DNA from: Lachancea thermotolerans CBS 6340
Lineage: Eukaryota; Ascomycota; Saccharomycetes; Saccharomycetales; Saccharomycetaceae
Direction: 5' to 3'
DNA length: 64,000 bases
Assembly (NCBI RefSeq): GCF_000142805.1
Contig: NC_013081.1
Span: 744,001-808,000 of the forward strand
Positions 18,740 to 26,948 of this stretch are shown one piece after another. The position numbers were made by a program, and so were the translations under genes. The notes beneath the pieces are model-generated. The model did not search any database. It was not told the DNA's origin and was given only the letters and a program-made list of their open reading frames with translations. The stretch's first letter is position 1. Every line of letters starts with the position of its first letter.

Positions 18740-21700
18740 TTAGGGACACAGGAGGCATTTGTAGGCACCAAAGTGTTGGCCTAAGTTCTCCAAGCATCTT
18801 GTATGAAATCCGTGGTGGCAGCTAAACACAACAAATGCTTGACTTCCTTGCTTTTCGGGATTAGACATCGACTTGTCTGCGTGGACAGCCCCCACTTCCC
18901 ATTCAGTGAATACAGTGCTTGAGATCCCGACACCCCAGATTTTCTTGCCGCAAATTTCGCAGTCATTGTACTTAATGGACCAGCCGTTCTGTAAAATTTC
19001 GTCATACTGGTTGATGACTGAGGAGGAAGACCTGTTCAGGATTTGGAGAATTTTATGCAATATGTGCTCTTCAACCTCAAAGGAATTCAGCACACTCTCA
19101 AACAACGGTGCAAGCTCTTGAACTTTGGATAAAATAACCTCTTGGCTTTCTAGTGTTTCCGTCAAGACGCTGCCAATGAGGCGTTTAGTATCTCTATCTG
19201 TATCAAATGCTGTCAATTTAGACAGGCTTTCCAAAACCCGCTGGATCATGAGGGCGTAGGCCTCACTTTGACCTCGGTTGAGAGAACCATAATGTGTTAA
19301 AAGAAAAATTAGAAACTTTGTCCAGCAGACTTTTGATTCTTCCCTTCCTGCCATGAGACACGTTTCAATCGCAAAATCCCCATAAGCACTGAATTGATCA
19401 TCAATTCTCCCACAGGCCTTGTTAATGCTCTTGCGACCTAAGAAACGCACTATACTTTCGATGACCCCCTCGAAGTCATTCATTCTGCGCTGGATCACAA
19501 CAGAGCCCTGCATGTTCGCATGCTCTTGTAAAATTTCATACGCCTTTTGACACTGCACCGAGCTTAAAGAAGCTTCCGTTAATACTCGACATAGCTCATC
19601 GCTGTAATTGAGATCGCATAATAATACCACATACTGGCAAAATAATTCAAAGTTAAGGGATTGGAGGGCGGAAGCGAACTGGAAGTACTTACGTAGGTAC
19701 GAGTACTGGATTTGCTGATCATGGACATCAAGAATGTTGTTATGAAGGTCAGTATCATATTCATCGAAAACCTCGATAACAGTCGACACGTCCTGCTCAA
19801 TGATAGTTTTGAAATTCGCCTTGATAGCCCCATAGAGTGACTGTTTCTTAGCTTTGTCATGAAGGGAATTTTCGAGGCCGAACTTCAGGATGTCCAGCAA
19901 AGAGTTGGCACATACGTCGGCTTGGTCCGAGTTAGCACAAAGTTCCAACATATGAGCAAACGCGCCTTGATGCTTGTAGATGAGAAAGAGAGGCCGGTGG
20001 AATCTCTTCTTTTTCAAGGATGGAATAAATTTCCTAACCTCAATCGAGTCATAAATCGCAAACAATGACTCGAGACTTCTTTGAGCATCTTCAAACAGAG
20101 AAGAAGAATACTCGGAGCATAAAATCAGAACAAGATCTAAGAGAACATGATTTGATAACCTGATAAATTGTGGATACTTTGGTAAGTTTCGCGTAATAAA
20201 AATAGCAATAGAAACCCTCTCATCCAGTAGCGAACTCTCCTTGATTTTGTCAAGCAGCAAATCAATCACAAACTGTCTGCTAACGCGAAGTCTAAATTCG
20301 TTTTCATTTTGTGGGAATATGTGTGGGATGCTATCATCATCAAAAAAAGAGTCCTCAAGTATTTCATGGAGCATAGCAAGGCATCTGCAGCAGTTCTTCT
20401 TAAGCAGCAGGTCCATGTAAGGGAACACAGGTTCGTTGACATGCTTCTCCATTGTGTAAAGTTTTGTTCCTGAGTTTGGCGGCCAGTCCACAATAGCACC
20501 ATTAAAGAGTAAGAAGCACATTTGAAGCTTCAGGTCGAAAGCGAGTGAAGGCGGAAAGATTTGTACACCAATAGGGAACTCTCTGCCAGTCATAATGAAG
20601 GAAACGTAGTTGAAGAGAAGCTGGTCAGGGACAACTGTATCGCTTGGTATCAATTGACATTTGTCCGTTTGATTCGATAGCTTGAGCAGAAGATCAACCA
20701 ACGGCGAGATGCAGTCGCGTGATGAAGAGATCCACAGATATATTATCTCGCTGGCAAGTCCGAGCTTCTGGCAAACTTTGACTGCCAAATTAATGTCAAG
20801 TGAGCTTGTATCTAGTTTAAGGACCAGATCTGCAACGGTATTTGCAGACTTTTGTTTTGAAGAATATTTTAGCAGCTCTCTTGACACAGAGGGCGTTAAA
20901 ATGCGGATTTCCTCTCGGAGCACAAGCTTTAGGATCACTTCCAAGAATCTTGGCTGAAAAGGTTTAGCAACAAGTTCCAAAACTTGCTCGATGAAAACAC
21001 TAGACTCTTTTTCATCCTCAAACACTAACGCGAATGTTGCCAAGATTGTCATAATGAGGTCTATAAACGCACCGGGTTTAACGTCTTGATCATTGTGAAC
21101 TAGAAAATGGCGAACGCTTGCGATGGATAGGTTCCGAAGAGGTTGAGCCAATTGTTTTCGCCGTAGCGCTAAGCTCTTCTGTAATCCTAAAACATCAGTT
21201 GGTAAATTTTCAGTGACAAGGAAGTAAGCAACACTTTTGAGTGCGCTCAAGAACGCTTGCTTCTGAACAAATCTAAGCACGATGTCGGACCACGATAGGA
21301 ATGAGCCAATCTGTGGACAGTAGCTCGATAACACGAAAACTTGCTTCTCAAAGCATGCAAAGCCTGTTTCGGAAGGATTGAGCACATTGATAGGCTGGAA
21401 ATCGACGGTCTCAAAAACAGATAAATCTTGTCGTGAACTGAACATTATAAACTTCTTTGACTCAGTAAGGACCGCAATTGAATCTTCCGTGAGCCATTCC
21501 ACATTTTTCAACATTTCCTGACCATGCCATTCTGCATGTAAATCAGTTTCTAGCTTGGAACTGGGGAGGCAGCGCTTGAAACGCATCAATCCCAAAGTTT
21601 TGCCCTTTATATAGCAAAGCTTTGTGCCACATGCGCTCCAGGTAGTCTGAGCATGACGATAGGAGCCTATTGGGGTTTCTTCATGAAAGCAAACTTCTGA

Positions 21701-22468
21701 GTTCGTCTGAGATATGAGTGAGATATGAGTGTGTGAAAGTAACGCCATTGGCTGAATATCCGAGAAGGCGAGTTCAAAAGAGCCCGGATACGTAGCAGTT
21801 GCAAATGCTTCATTTGGTTTCAATCGCAGCGTTAGTATATCGGTTGTGTTATATGCAAGTTGCCATATATGGTTCCTGAACGCGCTATGGCACGATATAG
21901 ACCCGCTGTTATCGCTGACAATAATTGCAGTATGTCGTTCAGACATGAAACCAAGGCCAGTAACTTCGTGTGGTCTGTGGTCAGGAATGTGCAGGATTGG
22001 ATGGAGTTCGCGAGGGCTCCTGTTTGTGCCATCGCTCCGGCTTTTGCCGTTCAAATTCCAAATCACTACATCGCCCGATTGCAAGCCTGCTGCGATATGT
22101 GTGCCATCAACAGACGCACAAATCCGAGTGATCTTGGATACAGGGCAATCATCACCTGGAGCCAGCACTACCTGCAAGAACTGTTTGTGACTGAAAATAG
22201 CCACATTCCCCCGAGAGGTGCCAATTGCGACATATGACAGTGCGGGATACACGACTGTTGGGCATCCAAAAGGGGTCAAAAGAGGATATATTTTCTCTAG
22301 TGGCGACCAAAGAACAGGAGTAATGTTGTACTTGTTAAAATCTTCAAAAAGGTTGAACGCGTTCAACAAATCATTTTCGTTTGGCTCATAACTCAGGCCA
22401 TCCCGATTGACTAAGCCCTGTGCTCTAGTTTCTAAAAAACTACAGTCTTTTCTCGGCTTAACATCCAT
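18740..22468 (-). CDS. VPS8: Vps8, CORVET subunit
   Basis: Vps21/Rab5-binding subunit of the CORVET tethering complex, which acts at endosomes. 1242 residues, against 1274 in yeast. The N-terminal half (about 50-400) is a WD40-like propeller with the family signature GTSRGNVAIFS and GLQSGDVVIWNL. It continues into a long helical solenoid. The C terminus is a RING-type zinc domain: CEICGKKIWG, then SCHHGFHTRCLENLG and CLLC as the last ligands. The ATG at 22468 is followed by homology from PNENDLLNAFNLFEDFNKY onward. The gene lies between ERG26 (convergent) and EFB1 (same strand) and corresponds to YAL002W, next to TFC3 and EFB1 in S. cerevisiae. Confidence 0.94.
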   Translation of the reverse strand: MDVKPRKDCSFLETRAQGLVNRDGLSYEPNENDLLNAFNLFEDFNKYNITPVLWSPLEKIYPLLTPFGCPTVVYPALSYVAIGTSRGNVAIFSHKQFLQVVLAPGDDCPVSKITRICASVDGTHIAAGLQSGDVVIWNLNGKSRSDGTNRSPRELHPILHIPDHRPHEVTGLGFMSERHTAIIVSDNSGSISCHSAFRNHIWQLAYNTTDILTLRLKPNEAFATATYPGSFELAFSDIQPMALLSHTHISLISQTNSEVCFHEETPIGSYRHAQTTWSACGTKLCYIKGKTLGLMRFKRCLPSSKLETDLHAEWHGQEMLKNVEWLTEDSIAVLTESKKFIMFSSRQDLSVFETVDFQPINVLNPSETGFACFEKQVFVLSSYCPQIGSFLSWSDIVLRFVQKQAFLSALKSVAYFLVTENLPTDVLGLQKSLALRRKQLAQPLRNLSIASVRHFLVHNDQDVKPGAFIDLIMTILATFALVFEDEKESSVFIEQVLELVAKPFQPRFLEVILKLVLREEIRILTPSVSRELLKYSSKQKSANTVADLVLKLDTSSLDINLAVKVCQKLGLASEIIYLWISSSRDCISPLVDLLLKLSNQTDKCQLIPSDTVVPDQLLFNYVSFIMTGREFPIGVQIFPPSLAFDLKLQMCFLLFNGAIVDWPPNSGTKLYTMEKHVNEPVFPYMDLLLKKNCCRCLAMLHEILEDSFFDDDSIPHIFPQNENEFRLRVSRQFVIDLLLDKIKESSLLDERVSIAIFITRNLPKYPQFIRLSNHVLLDLVLILCSEYSSSLFEDAQRSLESLFAIYDSIEVRKFIPSLKKKRFHRPLFLIYKHQGAFAHMLELCANSDQADVCANSLLDILKFGLENSLHDKAKKQSLYGAIKANFKTIIEQDVSTVIEVFDEYDTDLHNNILDVHDQQIQYSYLRKYFQFASALQSLNFELFCQYVVLLCDLNYSDELCRVLTEASLSSVQCQKAYEILQEHANMQGSVVIQRRMNDFEGVIESIVRFLGRKSINKACGRIDDQFSAYGDFAIETCLMAGREESKVCWTKFLIFLLTHYGSLNRGQSEAYALMIQRVLESLSKLTAFDTDRDTKRLIGSVLTETLESQEVILSKVQELAPLFESVLNSFEVEEHILHKILQILNRSSSSVINQYDEILQNGWSIKYNDCEICGKKIWGVGISSTVFTEWEVGAVHADKSMSNPEKQGSQAFVVFSCHHGFHTRCLENLGQHFGAYKCLLCP

Positions 22469-22666
22469 GAAAGCCCCCTTTAGCTAAGTTGTTTAAGTTG
22501 GGTTGATCAACTTAGTCAATGATATAGTTCAGTTTTTAAAAAGGAAGACATATTAGAGGTAAATTACTCGGCGTGATAGAAAACTTGAGAGGCTAACTTA
22601 CTACACATCAAATGATAGGTATTAAAGGACAAAGAATAACACACACTAAACAAATGAGGTCCTCGC

Positions 22667-23622
22667 TCACAATTTTGACATAGCAGCAATGTCGGTGGAC
22701 TGGACGTGGTCTTCGTCCTCCTCAATAGCCACCTGCAAGTCTTCCAAAGAGACCTTAGCGTCTTCAACAACCAGGTTGATTTGCAGCTTCTTGATACCGA
22801 AACCAAGTGGAATCCACTGGTGAGCACCCCAGACCAAACCGTCCATCTCAATGGACTTGACGCCGGCGAGCATCTCCTCCAAGTCGGTTTCGTCGTCCCA
22901 TGGCTTAACGTCCAAGGTAACGATGGATTTGGCGGCAGGCTTTGGCTTGGCGGCCTTCTTGGCGTTGTATTCAGCCAATCTCTTGGCCTTCAACTTCTCA
23001 GCCTCCTCGTCGACCTCTTCGTCGGAGGAGCCGAACAAGTCAACATCGTCGTCATCATCCTCGGCTTCAGCTGGGGCAGCTGGGGCCTTGGCAGCTGGCA
23101 AGGAATCGAACTGACCAGACTTAACAGCGATGTGGTTGAACCATCTGGCGAAGTCTGGGTAAGCCTGTTGGAAAGCCTTGTAGACAGAGACGTCAGCTTG
23201 AGAGGCAGAGGTACTGTGTTTTGTTAGTATTGGGAGCAATGAAAGCTTTACGGCTTGTGAATTGCGCGCGATCTCGGGCGGTGCAATTGCATGCATGCTG
23301 TCAGACTCCAAGTGTCAGTGTTGTATAATGAAATACTTCTTCTTTGTCACTCATATCGGGGGTCTTACTTCCCGTCATAAACACGGACCAAAGATTATGA
23401 TCATCATTCTCGGAGAACCCTAACAGCATTGTGCATTACGCAAGAAACCCCAGCCATCCTCAAAAATACGGCGATCGCAATCCACCCTAAGTAACCAAAC
23501 TCGGCCATTTTGCACTAAAGCTAAATGCAAGCTTGAACATACCCCTCAATGTAGGATTTGTCAGCCAAGAAGGTGTTCAATTCCTTCAAAGTTTCAATCT
23601 TGGAGAAGTCGGTGAAAGACAT
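22667..23622 (-). CDS. EFB1: eEF1B-alpha, nucleotide exchange factor for eEF1A, with a 329-nt intron
   Basis: Guanine nucleotide exchange factor that recycles eEF1A-GDP during translation elongation. Exon 1 is 23543-23622 ([18 protein letters not shown]) and exon 2 is 22667-23213. The intron has donor GTATGT, a perfect TACTAAC branch (23229-23223) and acceptor CACAG. Across the junction the protein reads [19 protein letters not shown], matching yeast. The product is 208 residues against 206. The N-terminal GST-C-like domain, the acidic linker ([22 protein letters not shown]) and the catalytic C-terminal domain ([19 protein letters not shown] ... [11 protein letters not shown]) are all present. 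The intron hosts a U18-type snoRNA, as in S. cerevisiae. It is a high-expression gene. Confidence 0.97.
23297..23412 (-). ncRNA. SNR18: Box C/D snoRNA snR18 (U18) inside the EFB1 intron
   Basis: Within the EFB1 intron the minus strand has a C box ATGATGA (23407-23401) and a D box CTGA (23304-23301). Just after the C box comes TTTGGTCCGTGTTT, the antisense element of U18 snoRNAs. It is complementary to the conserved AAACACGGACCAA of large-subunit rRNA and is followed by a D'-like ATGA. U18 directs 2'-O-methylation in this rRNA segment (A649/C650 of yeast 25S). An outer stem could form between ATGCTG (23429-23424) and CAGCAT (23300-23295), outside the boxes, as used for processing intronic snoRNAs. 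The exact mature ends are estimated. Confidence 0.88.
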
Positions 23623-24205
23623 TTTGTGATCTGGTTTCGATGTATCTATAGCATTTTGAGATGAAGAGGAGAGGACATTAAAAATTTTTTTTAAGTTTAG
23701 AGGGAGACTAGCTACTATTCTTCGAAAAATTTTCATTAAATACATCAAGCTGCACGGCGCACGCCATGTCTATTCGAACGAGAATCGTAGTATCACAGTT
23801 AGGGCTGAGGCAATGGCCAACTAATCATTGTTAGGGGGCCGAGCTAAAATTCATGCAAGACACAAGAAGGGCTCACTGGGGAGGACGGTTTACACCAGTT
23901 CATGGGCGATATAATGCCCGTTGCTAGTGGAATCTGAAGTCTTATAGGAGAAGGGGGCAAGTTGCTCGGTTTCTGGCTGTTGATATCTGTCGCTGCCAGC
24001 CCACTTATGTGATTATCAGAGCATTTTGTTATTGATTACTAGAACACCGTTAAGCGCCGTATTCGTCAAGTTTCCAGCTACTCAGTTTTGTTTATGTCAT
24101 GAAGTGTTCAGAACCGTAATCATAATCTACGTTTATTTTTTTGAGCTTAGAGTTGTAATAGATGTATACAAATAGCAGAACGATTAAGCTTACTTCTAGC
24201 TGAGC
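23623..24205. promoter_or_regulatory. 583-bp intergenic region with the divergent EFB1 and SFH1 promoters
   Basis: This gap separates the divergently transcribed EFB1 and SFH1. It must contain the strong EFB1 promoter, but I could not identify a convincing Rap1 or other activator site by eye. A/T runs occur near both ends (about 23680-23700 and 24130-24150). No open frame or RNA gene is supported. Confidence 0.4.
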
Positions 24206-25288
24206 ATGTCCCAGCAGCTACTGCCCCAGGCTTTTCTCACAAACTTTCATAATCGTATTCGAAACGAGAATGTTCCTTTTTTTATTACAGCACAGCCCTC
24301 CAGAGGTCACAAGCGAGCAAAAGTTGTAAATTACGCCGAGTTCGAAACGGACCTGCTTGAGGAGTTTGTCGAGGACGATGCGAAAGACTTGAACGGGAAG
24401 GAGGAGGAAAATGGTAAGCCCATGGTCAGTGCAGAAGATCTCGCCAATGAGAATGCTCTTCCTGACCTTGATTCACAAGATGACCCTACGAATATCCTGA
24501 AATATCCAAGAATTAGAGAAACGTTTCTTCAGAGCCGAATTGCAACCCCATATAAAGTTTCCATTGCTCCGCAAGATGTTGCTCAGCCAATGCCCATTAT
24601 AATTCCAATTAGGTTGAATGTCGAGCATAATGGTCACAAGATAATAGACTTTTTTACATGGAATCTCAATGACCACTCGCTAACCCCAGAACAATTCGCG
24701 GCAATCTACTGTCAAGACCTAGATTTTCCTGTGACATCCGTCGTCCACAGTCAAATAAGTTCTTCTATTAGCGAGCAGCTCCAGGAGTACTCAACACTCG
24801 CTTCAGTTACTGTCCCAGACTTGCACGTCATTATCAACCTGACATGCAACTTAGATTCTAAAATGTATGAAGACAACTTCGAATGGGACCTCAATGATCA
24901 GAATCTAACACCGGAGCAGTTTGCGAACTCCGTAGTCCAGGATCTGGGCCTGACACGTGAATTCGCTCCTGCTATAGCACATGCCCTGCACGAGTCTCTC
25001 TTGCGAGTAAAAAAGGACTGGCTTGAAGGACACATAAGCCCTGATCAAGTCGCGAATGGCGCAGCTTTTGGTTACCTTTCAGGCATTAGGTTAGATGTTG
25101 ATGCCCTAGGGGTGTCATGGTGCCCGAAGGTTGAGGTCCTCTCTCAGTGGGAAATTGAGAAGCGAGAAATAGAGAAGGAGAGAAATTTGAGGCGACTCAA
25201 GAGAGAAAGTGCTAAGGTTGAGGACAGATCATCGCGTAGGAGTCGTAAAAGAAGGGTAGATGATTTGGAAACTACGTTAAGACTTTGA
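24206..25288 (+). CDS. SFH1: Sfh1, SNF5-family subunit of the RSC remodeller
   Basis: Core subunit of the RSC chromatin-remodelling complex, paralogous to Snf5 of SWI/SNF. 360 residues, shorter than yeast (426). The SNF5 domain (about 135-300) shows its two imperfect repeats, each with the N-x-x-x-L-T-P-E-Q-F-A pattern: [13 protein letters not shown] and [14 protein letters not shown] basic tail (RSRKRRVDD) follows. The N terminus keeps [20 protein letters not shown], which is conserved in Sfh1 and Snf5, and supports the start at [10 protein letters not shown]. It corresponds to YLR321C and here stands next to NKP2 and TAD3, a local reordering relative to S. cerevisiae. Confidence 0.94.
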   Translation: MSQQLLPQAFLTNFHNRIRNENVPFFITAQPSRGHKRAKVVNYAEFETDLLEEFVEDDAKDLNGKEEENGKPMVSAEDLANENALPDLDSQDDPTNILKYPRIRETFLQSRIATPYKVSIAPQDVAQPMPIIIPIRLNVEHNGHKIIDFFTWNLNDHSLTPEQFAAIYCQDLDFPVTSVVHSQISSSISEQLQEYSTLASVTVPDLHVIINLTCNLDSKMYEDNFEWDLNDQNLTPEQFANSVVQDLGLTREFAPAIAHALHESLLRVKKDWLEGHISPDQVANGAAFGYLSGIRLDVDALGVSWCPKVEVLSQWEIEKREIEKERNLRRLKRESAKVEDRSSRRSRKRRVDDLETTLRL

Positions 25289-25400
25289 GGCGGATTAGGA
25301 ATAGACATATATCTCATCACGCGAGCGGCTACGGGTGCTACTTTACGAAAGAAAAATATATCGAGTAACAATAAATACACAAATTCTAACCCTTGTGACA

Positions 25401-25868
25401 ATGTCCGAACAGTTGATGGCTGAATATCTCAGTCGAGGACTGCTAACGAATGCTTTTAGTTTCTTGGAGTTCAAGAACATATGTCAAAGGGCCGGCATAG
25501 TGTTCGATGATAGGACGGCATTATTAATCTATCCACATCTTCAGTCACTTGATAAAGAAGAACTTGATGGTTTGGAGGCCAACATCGGGGATTTTTTTCA
25601 GCGGGCACGAATTCTGTCTAAGGCAAGCCTCGAGTCAAAACAGCTGCAAAGTTCAGTTTCTATCGAAAGCCTTGTGTCTTCCTTGTATGCGGCAGACGGG
25701 CTTCTTGATCTAAAGCTCTCTGAACTTGACGCGACAATCAGCCACCACGTACATGCGCTGGATCAGTTAGATGCAAAAACAAATGAGCTGCAGTCCTCTG
25801 GTAACATAGAATCTGCATTAAGGCGCTTAACAATTTTGCTAGACGAAGCAGAAAAAGCTGGCGGTTAG
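25401..25868 (+). CDS. NKP2: Nkp2, kinetochore (Ctf19/COMA-associated) protein
   Basis: Small non-essential component of the inner kinetochore, partner of Nkp1 within the Ctf19 complex. The ATG at 25401 gives MSEQLMAEYLSRGLLTNAFSF, 155 residues against 153 in yeast; the frame continues upstream without homology. The protein is mostly helical with coiled-coil potential in the C-terminal half (about 85-150). Assignment rests on the length, the N-terminal pattern and its place next to TAD3 (YLR315W-YLR316C in S. cerevisiae). The stop codon overlaps the stop region of the convergent TAD3 by 4 bp. Confidence 0.88.
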   Translation: MSEQLMAEYLSRGLLTNAFSFLEFKNICQRAGIVFDDRTALLIYPHLQSLDKEELDGLEANIGDFFQRARILSKASLESKQLQSSVSIESLVSSLYAADGLLDLKLSELDATISHHVHALDQLDAKTNELQSSGNIESALRRLTILLDEAEKAGG

Positions 25869-26836
25869 CAGCACACATTGCTCTCGATTTGAGCAGCTGG
25901 GTACTCATCTCCTATCCATCGGAAGGCTTCATACTTGGAGTTCAAAGAGTGGTTGTTGTGCATGCAGTACCCGTCTCCACTCTCACTCTCTAAACAACCT
26001 GTTTTGTTCATTGGTGTCAAGTAAATGCACCTTTTTATACGAGAATGAATCAGCGCCATGGAGCACATTGAGCACGGCTCATGCGTTGTGTACACGTCAA
26101 AGTCCAGACATAAGTATGTTTCACTTTCGCCTTTGTTAGTGTGATCTTGCTTTTTTTGGTGCTCGAGCTCTGCGACAGACCGTATGCCGCGCATAATGCT
26201 GTGGTCGAGGGGGGAGCAGACATGTCTATGGTCGGAGACAAAAATCACCTCGTTGTTTTTAGGATTAACAAAGGCCGATACTACAGCCGCTTGTTTGCCA
26301 CTAGCCTGCTCTGCCAGAGACAATTCACTTATTTGTTTAAGTGTGGCCTCAATAAAGTTCATGTCAAAAACGTAGCTGTTAAGAATTTGATCATTAGGAT
26401 TCCCTCTCCATACGAGCGGCCAATATAAATTAGACCATTCCATACTCAATGACTTGGTTGGCGGGCCATTTTGAGGTACAACAGATGAGCCCTTAACATT
26501 CTGGAAGCTGAAAGGCGCCTCTTGCATGAAATGCATAAAATCATCTTTTTCCTTAATCATAAAATGCGAGCAGACGATCACGGTCAGGCACTCGTTGTTC
26601 TCATCACATTTTTTTATTCTTTTAATGTGCTGGAACGTGACAGGTTCCATCTTTTGAACACTCTGTCTAATGAAATCGACAAAGCTTCTGCTTTCCCCTA
26701 TCTTTATATCGACCGTCCAAACATTAACCAACTTCGGCTCATTTATGTTAGCACGGTCTCTAATTTGCCAAAGTTTCTCCTCGATTATGCCCTCCTGATA
26801 GTTTATTCTCAGCGGGTTCTGCTTCTTTTTAACCAT
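25865..26836 (-). CDS. TAD3: Tad3, tRNA adenosine-34 deaminase subunit
   Basis: Catalytically inactive partner of Tad2 in the heterodimer that converts adenosine 34 to inosine in tRNA anticodons. 323 residues, against 322 in yeast. The deaminase fold keeps the zinc ligands: a histidine in PLDHSIMRGI and the pair of cysteines in EPCSMCSMALIHSRI. The catalytic glutamate expected in an active HxE motif is replaced (H-S-I), as is normal for Tad3. From memory, the S. cerevisiae gene carries introns; this one is a single open frame. It is divergent from EST2, with 112 bp between the start codons. Confidence 0.95.
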   Translation of the reverse strand: MVKKKQNPLRINYQEGIIEEKLWQIRDRANINEPKLVNVWTVDIKIGESRSFVDFIRQSVQKMEPVTFQHIKRIKKCDENNECLTVIVCSHFMIKEKDDFMHFMQEAPFSFQNVKGSSVVPQNGPPTKSLSMEWSNLYWPLVWRGNPNDQILNSYVFDMNFIEATLKQISELSLAEQASGKQAAVVSAFVNPKNNEVIFVSDHRHVCSPLDHSIMRGIRSVAELEHQKKQDHTNKGESETYLCLDFDVYTTHEPCSMCSMALIHSRIKRCIYLTPMNKTGCLESESGDGYCMHNNHSLNSKYEAFRWIGDEYPAAQIESNVCC

Positions 26837-26948
26837 GGCCGTTTTTTATTTATTAAATGAAATGGCGGAAGGTAATTGAGAAGTTTTCGAATATGTAATG
26901 GCAAGTTAATAGTGATAAAAATTAAATGTTCATTATTACCACCTACTC

